Source: CAYPHY01 sp964410625 (GTDB taxonomy: Bacteria; Chloroflexota; Anaerolineae; Promineifilales; Promineifilaceae). Taken from it: a DNA stretch of 64,000 nt. The stretch covers positions 235,004-299,003 of the forward strand of contig CAYPHY010000001.1 in the NCBI GenBank assembly GCA_964410625.1, written 5' to 3'. This document shows, in pieces, positions 23,230 to 31,964 of the stretch; position 1 is the stretch's first letter, and each line of letters starts with the position of its first letter. Both the position numbers and the translations under genes were made by a program. Under the pieces are notes generated by a model. It ran no database searches, was not told where the DNA came from, and worked only from the letters and a program-made list of their open reading frames with translations.

Positions 23230-25212
23230 ATGCAACCGACTGCTTATCCCATTCAGTTTGAACAATTAACGGCCGCCTGGCAGACCTTCGTGGAAACGGG
23301 GCGGATCAATTCTGAGGTGGGCCAGCAGTTGGACCCGGCCGTCCGGCAATCGTGGCGGCGTTGTATTCTGCGTCTTAATCCAAAATCACGAGTGATTGCC
23401 GCGCCGATCAACCGCGAGGCGCTGGCCTCTATCCTGCGCGCCCAAAATGAGTTGATCACCGTCGCCACCCCCTTTATTGAGGATATTCATCAGTTTATCG
23501 AAGGCTCGCACACGGCGATCATTTTGGCTGACGGAGCGGGTTGTGCGGTTGCGGTGCAGGGGGATGCGACGGCCGTTGCTGAGATGAATATCTTAGGCTT
23601 GGGCCAGGGGACGTATTGGTCTGAAGAGAGGTTGGGGACCAACGCTTTGGGCCTGGTGTTGACGGAGGCGATGCCGGTGCAGGTGGTGGGGGCTGAACAT
23701 TACTTACAGCGATTGCACCATCTGGTGACGACGGCGGCGCCGGTGCATGATGTTCGCGGCCGTATTGTCGGTATTCTAGGTGTGGTCGGGCCGGCGGAGG
23801 CAGCCAGCTCGCACACGTTGGGCCTGGTGATGTCGGCTGCGCGGGCCATCGGCAACCAGCTTCAGGCTGATTGGTATCTGCGCGAGGCCAACAACCGGCT
23901 TGGCGAGGTCAATACGATTCTCGGTTCAATTGCCGAGGGGGTCATTGTCTGGAATGAGAGGGGCGAAATCAACCATGTCAATGTCCAGGCTGGGGATATG
24001 TTGCAAATCAATCCACGCATGGCGGTCGGCCGCGCTCTGGAAGAAGTGTTGACTTTACCCCCCGTCCTGGCGGAAGCGATGGCCGATGGTGACGAGTTGC
24101 GGGATGTGGAGATGAGTATCCAAGTGGGCGATCATCAACTGCGTTGTTTGGTTACGCTGCGGCCGATCTTTCAGGATGACCACCAACCCGTCAGTTATAT
24201 CGCCCTGCTCAGTCCCATTGAGCATGTGCGCCAGATTGTCCAGCAGCAGGTGGGTACAAGGGCAACCTTAACCATTGAAGACGTCTACGGCCAATCATCG
24301 GGGATGCGCCAGGTGGTGCGTCAGGCGCGAATTGCTGCGCGAGGAACCGCGCCCGTCTTGCTGCGCGGCGAAGGGGGGGTGGGCAAGAATGTGCTTGCTC
24401 GCGCCATCCACAACGACAGCCCCCGCAGCAATGGCCCTTTTGTTGATATCAACTGTCGCGCCATTCCCCATGAATTGATGGCCCGCGAAATCTTGGGGCA
24501 TGAAAAAGATATGCACACCCAGGGCCAACCCAGCAAGTTTGAACTGGCCGACGGAGGCACGCTCCTGCTCGATCAGATCGAAAGTCTCTCGCTAGAGTTA
24601 CAGGCTGCCCTCTTGCACCTGATCGAGACGGGCCATGTCATGCGCCTGGGCAGCGCCCATCCCATTCCCGTTGATGTACGCATCATTGCCGCCACTACCA
24701 GTAATTTGGAGAAGTTGGTCACAGAAGGGAGCTTCCTGGCACATCTTTATTACCGCTTTGGCGTTTTTAACATTCGTATTCCCCCCTTGCGCGAACGGCA
24801 GGAGGATGTCCCTTTGCTGGCCGAGCGATTTTTGGCGCGGATTACCAACCGCGACAGGCGGGCCGCCTGGCTTGATGACGAGGCGCTGCAAATCCTCAAT
24901 CGTTATCCATGGCCTGGAAATGTGCGCGAACTGGAGAGCGCGTTGGAACGCGCCTTGCATCTTAGCCAGGATGGGGTGATCCGGCCGCCCGATCTGCCGG
25001 AAGCGATCCGCAACGGCCGCGTGCTGACCCATAACTCTCCCCAGGCGCAACCGGTCCTCTCCTTCACGGAAGCGGAACGAGAAGCGATCTTGCAGGCAGG
25101 GTGGGCGTGTAACGGCCGAGTGTCGGAGATGGCGCGGACGCTGGGGATCGGCCGATCCACCCTTTGGCGCAAGATGAAACGGCTCAATCTTACGCCGACG
25201 GATTTTAAGTAG
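23230..25212 (+). CDS. dhaR: DhaR-like transcriptional regulator of glycerol/dihydroxyacetone genes
   Basis: The 660-aa protein has a GAF-like domain (about 65-215), a PAS-like domain (about 225-330), an AAA+ domain (about 345-580) and a C-terminal Fis-type helix-turn-helix (IGRSTLWRKMKRLNL). Domain order and the C-terminal sequence resemble E. coli DhaR, which is controlled by binding DhaK or DhaL. The AAA domain has Walker A GEGGVGKN (380-387), but the sigma-54 contact motif GAFTGA is replaced by DMHTQG (426-431) and the Walker B Glu by Gln449 (LLLDQ). So it probably does not drive sigma-54 promoters. It is co-directional with, and 458 bp upstream of, glpF. No clear ribosome site precedes the ATG at 23230. 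Confidence 0.85.
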   Translation: MQPTAYPIQFEQLTAAWQTFVETGRINSEVGQQLDPAVRQSWRRCILRLNPKSRVIAAPINREALASILRAQNELITVATPFIEDIHQFIEGSHTAIILADGAGCAVAVQGDATAVAEMNILGLGQGTYWSEERLGTNALGLVLTEAMPVQVVGAEHYLQRLHHLVTTAAPVHDVRGRIVGILGVVGPAEAASSHTLGLVMSAARAIGNQLQADWYLREANNRLGEVNTILGSIAEGVIVWNERGEINHVNVQAGDMLQINPRMAVGRALEEVLTLPPVLAEAMADGDELRDVEMSIQVGDHQLRCLVTLRPIFQDDHQPVSYIALLSPIEHVRQIVQQQVGTRATLTIEDVYGQSSGMRQVVRQARIAARGTAPVLLRGEGGVGKNVLARAIHNDSPRSNGPFVDINCRAIPHELMAREILGHEKDMHTQGQPSKFELADGGTLLLDQIESLSLELQAALLHLIETGHVMRLGSAHPIPVDVRIIAATTSNLEKLVTEGSFLAHLYYRFGVFNIRIPPLRERQEDVPLLAERFLARITNRDRRAAWLDDEALQILNRYPWPGNVRELESALERALHLSQDGVIRPPDLPEAIRNGRVLTHNSPQAQPVLSFTEAEREAILQAGWACNGRVSEMARTLGIGRSTLWRKMKRLNLTPTDFK

Positions 25213-25286
25213 TAAGCGGCGAGTGAAGCTTAGCAATAAGTTGTATTGAGCGGGAGTTACAAGTGGCCGGACGTATGTGGCGTTTT

Positions 25287-25301
25287 GTTTCATATCGAAA
25301 C
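25287..25301. promoter_or_regulatory. Dyad GTTTC-N5-GAAAC
   Basis: GTTTCATATCGAAAC is a perfect 5-bp inverted repeat about 370 bp upstream of glpF. Confidence 0.4.
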
Positions 25302-25317
25302 ATCCTTGTCCTATAAA

Positions 25318-25334
25318 TGTTTCATTATGATACA
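25318..25334. promoter_or_regulatory. Operator-like palindrome TGTTTCATTATGATACA
   Basis: Arms TGTTTCAT and ATGATACA are complementary except at one position, around a single central T. It shares the GTTTCAT core with the dyad at 25287, which suggests two sites for one protein. Confidence 0.45.
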
Positions 25335-25379
25335 AAATTAGTTGTTCTATTGACCTCTGAACTCATTTACATATGATTG

Positions 25380-25404
25380 ATGATTGTGTAAAGCACACAA
25401 TCAT
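25380..25404. promoter_or_regulatory. Perfect 10-bp inverted repeat ATGATTGTGT-N5-ACACAATCAT
   Basis: The arms are fully complementary with an AAAGC spacer. There is no T-tract, so an operator (the core TGTGT-N5-ACACA resembles CRP/FNR-type sites) is more likely than a terminator. Confidence 0.5.
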
Positions 25405-25669
25405 TATTGCCTCTGGTTAATACAATTTGTATAGACCGCATCCCCTGTATTGGTAGCAACCACCACATCCTCAATAGCCTTTCTGAATGGTGTCAGAACC
25501 ATGCCTTACCGTGCTTCTACAGGTTATTAGCCTCGCTTATATGCAATATAGAAGGAAAGGAGGTAAGCCTATAGCGATCAGACCAAATAATTGCGACTTC
25601 AACTGTTAATTCTAGTTTATTTCTTTAATTCAGTTTATATCCATTATGGAGCAAAGGAGAGGTTAAGAA

Positions 25670-26410
25670 ATGGAGTTCCTGGCTGAACTAGTTGGCACGA
25701 TGATCTTGATTATTCTTGGTGACGGCGTTGTGGCCAATGTTGTCCTCAATAAGACAAAGGGCAATAACTCGGGCTGGATTGTCATTACCACAGGCTGGGG
25801 TTTGGCTGTTTTTGTTGCTGTTTATATTGTCGGCAGCATTAGCGGCGCGCACATCAATCCAGCGGTTACACTTGGTCTGGCTGTTGCCGGTAATTTCCCC
25901 TGGGCACAAGTGCCCGTCTACTGGATTGCCCAAATGATTGGCGCTTTCATCGGTGCCATCATCGTCTGGTTGAGCTATTACCAGCACTTTGAAGGAACGG
26001 ACCCCGGTAGCCAACTGGCCGTTTTCTCTACTGGCCCGGCAATTCGCAACCCGGTCTGGAACCTGGTCACGGAAATTGTTGGTACGTTTATGCTGATGTT
26101 TGGCGTCTTTGGCCTGACTGACGCCTTCATGGGTAGTGCAAGCACGGAGGAAACCATATTAAATCTTGGCGCATTAGGGGCAATCGGCGTGGCCTTTCTG
26201 GTTTGGGCTATTGGTCTTTCGCTGGGTGGCCCCACTGGATATGCGATTAATCCGGCACGCGATCTCGGCCCACGCATTGCCCATGCCATTTTGCCTATAC
26301 CGGGTAAAGGTGGCAGTGATTGGGGTTATTCCTGGGTACCGGTGGTTGGCCCGTTGATTGGCGCTGCCATAGCCGCGATCCTCTGGGGTGTTTTGGGATT
26401 CGGAGCTTAG
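25670..26410 (+). CDS. glpF: Glycerol facilitator (aquaglyceroporin)
   Basis: The 246-aa MIP-family channel has six transmembrane helices and two pore half-helices: SGAHINPAVT (about 61-70) and GYAINPARDLGPR (about 190-202). The Asp after the second NPAR is the usual mark of glycerol-conducting members over water-only aquaporins. It lets glycerol and small polyols, probably also dihydroxyacetone, cross the membrane. The start has the sequence AAAGGAGAGG 9-10 bases upstream. It heads the glycerol gene cluster. Confidence 0.95.
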   Translation: MEFLAELVGTMILIILGDGVVANVVLNKTKGNNSGWIVITTGWGLAVFVAVYIVGSISGAHINPAVTLGLAVAGNFPWAQVPVYWIAQMIGAFIGAIIVWLSYYQHFEGTDPGSQLAVFSTGPAIRNPVWNLVTEIVGTFMLMFGVFGLTDAFMGSASTEETILNLGALGAIGVAFLVWAIGLSLGGPTGYAINPARDLGPRIAHAILPIPGKGGSDWGYSWVPVVGPLIGAAIAAILWGVLGFGA

Positions 26411-26430
26411 GCTGTTGCACAGAGAGTAAT

Positions 26431-26531
26431 CCACGAATCACACGAATGGTACTAGAAACCGGGTTTCTTAATTTTTGTTAGCGCAAAGCGATCACTGAAT
26501 AGAAACCCGGTTTCTAAAAGTGATTCGTGGG
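26431..26531. repeat. Nested repeat: half family A - family B pair - inverted half A
   Basis: CCACGAATCACACGAATGG (26431) and AGTGATTCGTGGG (26518) enclose a family B pair (26453-26516). It lies between glpF and dhaK and repeats the order seen at 1533-1677. Confidence 0.8.
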
Positions 26532-26550
26532 TTGCTTGAGGAGAACTCAA

Positions 26551-27621
26551 ATGAAAAAGCTGATTAACGACGTTGAGAATGTGGTTCTGGAGCAGCTACA
26601 GGGCATGGCGGCCGCTCATCCGGACCATCTCAAGGTTCATTATGATCCGAACTATGTCTATCGTGCTGATGCGCCGGTGGCGGGCAAGGTTGCGCTGGTT
26701 TCCGGCGGTGGTAGTGGTCACGAACCAATGCATGGCGGCTTCGTGGGCGTGGGGATGCTTGACGGCGCATGCCCTGGTGAGGTCTTTACCTCCCCCACGC
26801 CCGACCAGATGTATGAATGTGCGAAGGCGGTCAATAGCGGCGCGGGGGTTTTGTTCATCGTTAAGAACTATACCGGCGACGTGCTGAACTTTGAAACGGC
26901 CGCTGAGTTGGCCCACGCTGACGGTATCCCGGTGCAAAGCATCCTGGTTGATGATGATGTGGCGGTGAAAGACAGCCTTTATACAGCAGGGCGTCGTGGC
27001 GTTGGCACGACGGTGATCGTAGAGAAGATAGTCGGTGGCGCGGCCGAAGCGGGCTATAACCTCGACCAATGTGCCGATTTGGCACGCAAGGTCAATAGCT
27101 ACGGCCGTTCTATCGGCATGGCGATCACCTCCTGTACAGTCCCCGCCGCCGGTAAGCCGACTTTCGATCTGGGTGAAAACGAATTTGAGTTCGGCATTGG
27201 GATTCACGGCGAGCCGGGCCAAAAGCGGATGGAGATGAAGTCGGCCGATGAGATCACGGAGATGATGGCGTTGGAGATCCTCGACGATGGTGCTTATACC
27301 CGCACCGTCCGCGAGTGGGACGGCGACAACGGCGAGTGGGTTGATAAAGAGCTGGTGGATGAACCATTCCAGACCGGTGATCAGGTGATCGCCTTCGTTA
27401 ATAGCATGGGTGGCACGCCTGTCTCTGAACTCTATGCTGTCTATCGCAAGTTGAATGATGTATGCAATTCCAGAGGCATCAGTATTGTTCGCAATCTGAT
27501 TGGCCCCTATATTACGTCGCTGGAGATGCAGGGGATGTCCATCACGCTCGTTAAGGCTGATGCGGAAATCCTTCGCTTCTGGGACGCGCCGGTCAATACG
27601 CCCGGTCTGCGTTGGGGATGA
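26551..27621 (+). CDS. dhaK: Dihydroxyacetone kinase subunit DhaK (PTS-dependent type)
   Basis: The 356-aa protein binds dihydroxyacetone covalently through a His (His219 in FGIGIHGEPG, matching E. coli His218). The N-terminal domain has the substrate loop GGGSGHEPMHGGFVG. With DhaL and a phospho-DhaM it makes dihydroxyacetone phosphate. The ATG at 26551, with GAGGAGAA 7 bases before it, gives the family start MKKLINDVENVV; the frame extending to 26527 covers repeat sequence. In E. coli DhaK also acts as co-repressor of DhaR. Confidence 0.96.
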   Translation: MKKLINDVENVVLEQLQGMAAAHPDHLKVHYDPNYVYRADAPVAGKVALVSGGGSGHEPMHGGFVGVGMLDGACPGEVFTSPTPDQMYECAKAVNSGAGVLFIVKNYTGDVLNFETAAELAHADGIPVQSILVDDDVAVKDSLYTAGRRGVGTTVIVEKIVGGAAEAGYNLDQCADLARKVNSYGRSIGMAITSCTVPAAGKPTFDLGENEFEFGIGIHGEPGQKRMEMKSADEITEMMALEILDDGAYTRTVREWDGDNGEWVDKELVDEPFQTGDQVIAFVNSMGGTPVSELYAVYRKLNDVCNSRGISIVRNLIGPYITSLEMQGMSITLVKADAEILRFWDAPVNTPGLRWG

Positions 27622-27623
27622 GT

Positions 27624-27730
27624 GGATAGTGGCGAGTGGTTAGTGGCGAGTGGAGCGTGAGGAGTGGCGAGTGAAGAGATGCATCTCTTAATCTCTAACT
27701 CAGTCTCTAGTCTCCCAATCTCCAATCTCT
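27624..27730. repeat. Family F and family E repeats between dhaK and dhaL
   Basis: GTGGATAGTGGCGAGTGG-type units (27624-27676) are followed by a TCTCTTAATCTCTAACTCAG / GTCTCCCAATCTCC run (27683-27730). Confidence 0.8.
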
Positions 27731-27761
27731 ACTGACCATTAACCGCTAAAAAAGAGGTGGT

Positions 27762-28394
27762 ATGACAGTTAGTAAAGACCAGATTGTGCAATGGCTGGAA
27801 AAGACGACCGTTGTGCTGAATCAAAACCGCGACTATCTGACCCAGTTGGATTCGGCGATTGGCGATGCCGACCATGGCAGCAATATGGATCGTGGTTTTA
27901 AGAAGGTGGTCGAAAAGCTGCCGACGGTGGCCGATAAAGATATCGGCAATATCCTCAAGACGGTAGGGATGACGCTCATCTCCAGCGTTGGCGGGGCGAG
28001 CGGGCCGCTCTATGGCACCTTCTATATGCGCAGCGGCATGGCAGCGGCGGCCAAAGAAGAGCTGACTGATGACGACCTGGTTGAATTGCTGCAAGCCGGT
28101 GTGGATGGCATCATCCAGCGCGGCCGTGCCCAGGTTGGCGATAAGACGATGGTGGATGCGCTGACCCCGGCGATGGAGGCATTACGCTCGGCCGTTACCG
28201 ACGGTAAAGGTACTGTCGAAGCCGTACGTGACATGGTGGCCGCAGCGGAACAGGGCATGAAGGATACCACCCCTTTGCAAGCCAAAAAAGGACGCGCCAG
28301 CTATCTGGGCGAGCGCAGCATCGGCCACCAGGACCCCGGAGCAACCTCATCTTATCTCGTTTTGAACGCGTTGTTAGAGACGTTAGAGCAGTGA
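27762..28394 (+). CDS. dhaL: Dihydroxyacetone kinase subunit DhaL (ADP-binding)
   Basis: The 210-aa helical-barrel protein keeps a tightly bound ADP that is phosphorylated by DhaM and then gives the phosphate to dihydroxyacetone on DhaK. The metal-nucleotide motif GDADHGSNMDRGF is at about 32-44 and GGASGPLYGTF at about 77-87. The C-terminus has DPGATSSYL. The start has AGAGGTGG just upstream. In E. coli the ADP form of DhaL activates DhaR, so DhaL probably also reports substrate state to the regulator upstream. Confidence 0.96.
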   Translation: MTVSKDQIVQWLEKTTVVLNQNRDYLTQLDSAIGDADHGSNMDRGFKKVVEKLPTVADKDIGNILKTVGMTLISSVGGASGPLYGTFYMRSGMAAAAKEELTDDDLVELLQAGVDGIIQRGRAQVGDKTMVDALTPAMEALRSAVTDGKGTVEAVRDMVAAAEQGMKDTTPLQAKKGRASYLGERSIGHQDPGATSSYLVLNALLETLEQ

Positions 28395-28396
28395 AC

Positions 28397-28458
28397 AGTC
28401 TCCCAATCTCCCAGTCTCTTAGTCTCAGAGATTAAGAGACTGAGAGATTAGGAGACTT
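28397..28458. repeat. Family E inverted pair (hairpin) between dhaL and glpK
   Basis: AGTCTCCCAATCTCCCAGTC and the following TTAGTCTC pair with GAGATTAAGAGACTGAGAG and GGAGACT. Confidence 0.85.
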
Positions 28459-28509
28459 TAGATACACCACAAACTACAAGCCTGAAACCACAAAAAGGAG
28501 AGGTGAATT

Positions 28510-30015
28510 ATGGCAAATTACGTGGCCGCGATTGATCAGGGGACGACCAGTACACGCTGCATGATTTTTAATCGTGCCGGTGAACCGGTGGGCGTCCATC
28601 AAATGGAGCATGAGCAGATTTATCCACGAGCGGGTTGGGTTGAGCATGACCCGATGGAGATTTGGGAGCGGACCCAGGATGTGGTGCGTGGCGCGATGGA
28701 GGCGGCCGGTGCTTCGGCCAGCGACATTGCCGCCGTTGGTATCACCAACCAGCGCGAAACGACCGTTGTTTGGGACCGCAACACTGGCAAGCCGTATTAC
28801 AATGCGATCGTCTGGCAGGACACGCGCACCGACCGGTTGGTGAAAGAGCTGGAGGGGGCCATAGGGCAGAACCGTTTCCGCGATGCGGTTGGGCTGCCGC
28901 TGGCAACCTACTTCTCTGGCCCAAAGGTTCGCTGGATGCTGGACAATGTAGATGGGCTGCGCGATGCGGCCGCCAATGGTGACGCTGTCTTTGGCAATAT
29001 TGATACCTGGTTGATCTGGAATCTGACCGGCGGGACGGATGGTGGTGTCCATGTGACGGATGTGACCAACGCCAGCCGGACGATGTTGATGAACCTGAAA
29101 ACGTTGGATTGGGACGCCAGTATTGCGGAGACGATGGGTGTGCCAATGAGCATGTTGCCGGAAATTCTGCCTTCCTCCCATGTCTATGGTCATACGCGCG
29201 AGGATGGGCCGTTTGGCGGCCGTATTCCGATCAGTGGCGATCTGGGTGACCAACAGGCGGCCACGGTCGGCCAGGCGTGCTTCAGCCCCGGCGAGGCGAA
29301 GAACACCTATGGCACCGGCTGCTTCATGATTTTGAACACCGGCACAGAGATCGTCCCCTCCAAGAGTGGTTTGCTGACCACACTCTGCTACAAGTTTGGT
29401 GATGAACCGGCCGTTTATGCGCTGGAAGGCTCTATCGCCATCACCGGCGCGTTGGTGCAGTGGCTGCGCGACAACTTGCAGATGTTCGAGAATTCGAGCG
29501 ACATTGAGGAGTGCGCCAAGTCAGTCGAGGACAACGGCGGCATCTACTTCGTTCCCGCATTCTCCGGCCTCTTTGCCCCGTACTGGCGTTCCGATGCTCG
29601 CGGCGCGATTGTTGGCATGACCCGCTATGTGAACAAGGGCCACATCTGCCGCGCGGCGTTGGAGGCAACGGCCTACCAGACGCGCGAAGTGTTGGACGCG
29701 ATGCAGACGGATTCCGGCGTAGAGCTGACGGCTTTGAAGGTGGACGGGGGTATGGTCTATAACGATCTGCTGATGCAGTTCCAGGCGGATGTGTTGGGTG
29801 TGCCGGTGGTGCGGCCGAAGGTGGCCGAGACCACAGCCCTCGGCGCGGCCTATGCCGCTGGTCTGGCGACTGGCTTCTGGGAAAATACCGATGACATGCG
29901 TGCCAATTGGGGCATGGACAAGACCTGGGAACCGACAAGCGGCAGCAATGCCAGCACGGAACTGTACGCGCAATGGAAGAAAGCGGTCACCCGTACCTTT
30001 GATTGGGTTGAGTAA
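28510..30015 (+). CDS. glpK: Glycerol kinase
   Basis: The 501-aa FGGY-family kinase uses ATP to make sn-glycerol 3-phosphate. It begins with YVAAIDQGTTSTRC, the phosphate-binding loop of the actin-like fold, and has NQRETTVVW, the LGDQQAATVGQ strand, TYGTGCF and the C-terminal DGGMVYNDLLMQFQAD. Length is typical. Its own ribosome site AAAGGAGAGG lies 8 bases before the ATG. It traps glycerol entering via GlpF and feeds GlpABC encoded directly downstream. Confidence 0.97.
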   Translation: MANYVAAIDQGTTSTRCMIFNRAGEPVGVHQMEHEQIYPRAGWVEHDPMEIWERTQDVVRGAMEAAGASASDIAAVGITNQRETTVVWDRNTGKPYYNAIVWQDTRTDRLVKELEGAIGQNRFRDAVGLPLATYFSGPKVRWMLDNVDGLRDAAANGDAVFGNIDTWLIWNLTGGTDGGVHVTDVTNASRTMLMNLKTLDWDASIAETMGVPMSMLPEILPSSHVYGHTREDGPFGGRIPISGDLGDQQAATVGQACFSPGEAKNTYGTGCFMILNTGTEIVPSKSGLLTTLCYKFGDEPAVYALEGSIAITGALVQWLRDNLQMFENSSDIEECAKSVEDNGGIYFVPAFSGLFAPYWRSDARGAIVGMTRYVNKGHICRAALEATAYQTREVLDAMQTDSGVELTALKVDGGMVYNDLLMQFQADVLGVPVVRPKVAETTALGAAYAAGLATGFWENTDDMRANWGMDKTWEPTSGSNASTELYAQWKKAVTRTFDWVE

Positions 30016-30093
30016 GGACGTTGCACTATACGTTTATGAAACGCCACGTTTGTAAAACGTACGCTTGGAAAAGGCCACGTCTTTACCATTGAA

Positions 30094-30134
30094 CAACCGC
30101 CGGCCAATTGCTAAGATAAATTGGTCGGCGGTTG
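30094..30134. promoter_or_regulatory. Strong hairpin between glpK and glpA
   Basis: CAACCGCCGGCCAATT and AATTGGTCGGCGGTTG form a 16-bp stem with one wobble-type mismatch and a 9-base loop. No T-run follows, so it is more likely an mRNA-processing or stabilising element than a full terminator. Confidence 0.6.
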
Positions 30135-30140
30135 TTGTCT

Positions 30141-30223
30141 AGTCTCCCAATCTCTTAGTCTCTAGTCTCTTCATTTCGGAGAGTAGGAGACTGGGGGACC
30201 AGGAGACTGAGAGAGTAGGAGAG
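30141..30223. repeat. Family E inverted pair overlapping the glpA ribosome site
   Basis: The left arm AGTCTCCCAATCTCTTAGTC and continuation can pair with the right arm of GGAGACT/GAGAGTAGGAGAG units. The right arm holds the AGGAGAG (30217-30223) that acts as the glpA Shine-Dalgarno. Confidence 0.8.
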
Positions 30224-30227
30224 CGGA

Positions 30228-31868
30228 ATGCGCAAGCTACAAACGGAAGTCTTGGTCATTGGCGGTGGGGCGACAGGCACGGGGATCATTCGTGATCTGG
30301 CGATGCGCGGTTTTAAGTGTATCCTCGTCGAGCGTCGCGACATCTCGCATGGCACCACCGGCCGTTATCATGGCTTGTTGCATAGTGGCGGCCGTTATGC
30401 CGTGAAGGACCCCCAGGCGGCCGTTGAGTGTATTGAAGAAAATATTGTTCTCCGCCGCATCATGCCCCACTGCATCGAAGATACGGGCGGCTTCTTCGTC
30501 GTTACGCCCTGGGATGACCCCGCTTTTGGCGATGAGTTTATGCGTGGCTGCCAGGCGACGGGCATACCTTGCGAAGAAATCCCGATTAGCCAGATGCTGA
30601 AGGAGGAGCCGCATCTCAATCGCGGCATTACCCGCTGTTTTCGCGTGCCGGATGCCTCGGCCGATTCCTTCCTGGCTGGGGAAACGAATGCCTTTTCCGC
30701 TCGCAGCTATGGCGCGGAGATTCTCAACTACCACAGCGTCCGCCGCTTGCTGCGCGAAGGGGACCGCGTTGTCGGCACGGTCTGCTACGATCTACTACAC
30801 GACGAAGAGGTGACCATTGATTGTGACATGGTGATCAATGCCACCGGCGCCTGGGCAGGGAAGGTTGCCGCCACGATTGGCATTGAAGTCCAGGTCATCC
30901 CCGGCAAGGGGACGATGATCGCCGCCGCCCACCGCGTGGTCAATACGGTCATCAACCGCTGCAAAATGCCTTCAGACGGTGACATCATAGTCCCAATCCA
31001 CACCGTAGCCGTCATCGGCACGACGGATGTGCGCGTCGAGGATCCGGAGCGTTTCGCCATCGAACCGTGGGAAGTGCAGTTGATGCTTGAAGAGGGAGAA
31101 AAGCTCGTTCCCGGCTTCAAGGAGTTGCGGATGTTACGGGCCTGGGCGGGGGTGCGGCCGCTTTACCAGGAAACGGCAACGGCCGATACCCGCGACGTCA
31201 CCCGCGCCTATACTTTGCTCGATCACGAACGGCGCGACGGGGTGACGGGCTTTATCACCATGACCGGCGGTAAGTGGACGACCTATCGCCAGATGGCGCA
31301 GGTGGTTGTGGACCGCGTTTGCGAGAAGCTAGACACGCAGCGCGAATGCCGCACCCATCTGGAAGTGATGGAAGACCCGCTGCATCACGACCCGGAAACG
31401 GACAAAGGCCACTACTTTCTTGGCTCGCGGCTGGCGAAGGTGGAGGAAGCGGAAGCTTTCGGCCAATTGGCTTGTGAGTGTGAGATGGTCACCCGCGAGC
31501 AGGTGGAGCGTTCCATCCTCGAAGGGGGCGCGAAGACGATTGACGACATCCGCCGTGATGTGCGGCTGGGGATGGGGCCTTGCCAGGGCGGGTTCTGCAC
31601 TTACCGCGCGGCCGGTATTATGCATACGTTGCGCCAGGCCCCGGTCGAGGAAGCGAACGTCGCCATCCGTGATTTCTTGCAAGAACGGTGGAAAGGGTTG
31701 ACGCCTATCCTCTGGGGTCGCCAGCTGAAACAAGAGCGACTGAATGATTTGATTTATCTTTCCGTGTTTAACGCCGACCAATTACCTGGCCCGGCCGCCT
31801 CGCGGCTTGCTCCGGCGATGTATGAAATGGGGACCCAGGAAGAACGGCCGGAACACGCAAAGACCTAA
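30228..31868 (+). CDS. glpA: Anaerobic glycerol-3-phosphate dehydrogenase subunit A (GlpA)
   Basis: The 546-aa flavoprotein oxidises glycerol 3-phosphate to dihydroxyacetone phosphate. The FAD site is VLVIGGGATGTGIIRDLAMR near the N-terminus; ISHGTTGRYHGLLHSGGRYA is the DAO-type substrate region. The C-terminal part has a BFD-like [2Fe-2S] module with Cys in ACECEM and GPCQGGFCTYR, which sets GlpA apart from the aerobic GlpD. It works with GlpB and GlpC, encoded next. Its ribosome site lies within a family E hairpin arm. Confidence 0.95.
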   Translation: MRKLQTEVLVIGGGATGTGIIRDLAMRGFKCILVERRDISHGTTGRYHGLLHSGGRYAVKDPQAAVECIEENIVLRRIMPHCIEDTGGFFVVTPWDDPAFGDEFMRGCQATGIPCEEIPISQMLKEEPHLNRGITRCFRVPDASADSFLAGETNAFSARSYGAEILNYHSVRRLLREGDRVVGTVCYDLLHDEEVTIDCDMVINATGAWAGKVAATIGIEVQVIPGKGTMIAAAHRVVNTVINRCKMPSDGDIIVPIHTVAVIGTTDVRVEDPERFAIEPWEVQLMLEEGEKLVPGFKELRMLRAWAGVRPLYQETATADTRDVTRAYTLLDHERRDGVTGFITMTGGKWTTYRQMAQVVVDRVCEKLDTQRECRTHLEVMEDPLHHDPETDKGHYFLGSRLAKVEEAEAFGQLACECEMVTREQVERSILEGGAKTIDDIRRDVRLGMGPCQGGFCTYRAAGIMHTLRQAPVEEANVAIRDFLQERWKGLTPILWGRQLKQERLNDLIYLSVFNADQLPGPAASRLAPAMYEMGTQEERPEHAKT

Positions 31869-31964
31869 ATGTTTGTGGTAACGATTTTTTAATCGCTGGC
31901 GTCAACGCCACCGGGCTGCACCTGGCGGCCGCTGAATCGGTTACTACAAACGGAACGAAGCGAT

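Larger units (their letters stand above)
25213..25669. promoter_or_regulatory. Control region upstream of the glycerol operon
   Basis: This 457-bp gap has no gene. It is AT-rich and holds three short dyads (25287-25301, 25318-25334, 25380-25404) clustered within 120 bp, suited to regulator binding, and a strong AAAGGAGAGG ribosome site before glpF. I see no convincing sigma-54 promoter (TGGCAC-N5-TTGCA). Confidence 0.6.

Noticed and set aside
25213..25669. Sigma-54 promoter before glpF
   Set aside because: No TGGCAC-N5-TTGCA match in the gap, and the regulator lacks GAFTGA.
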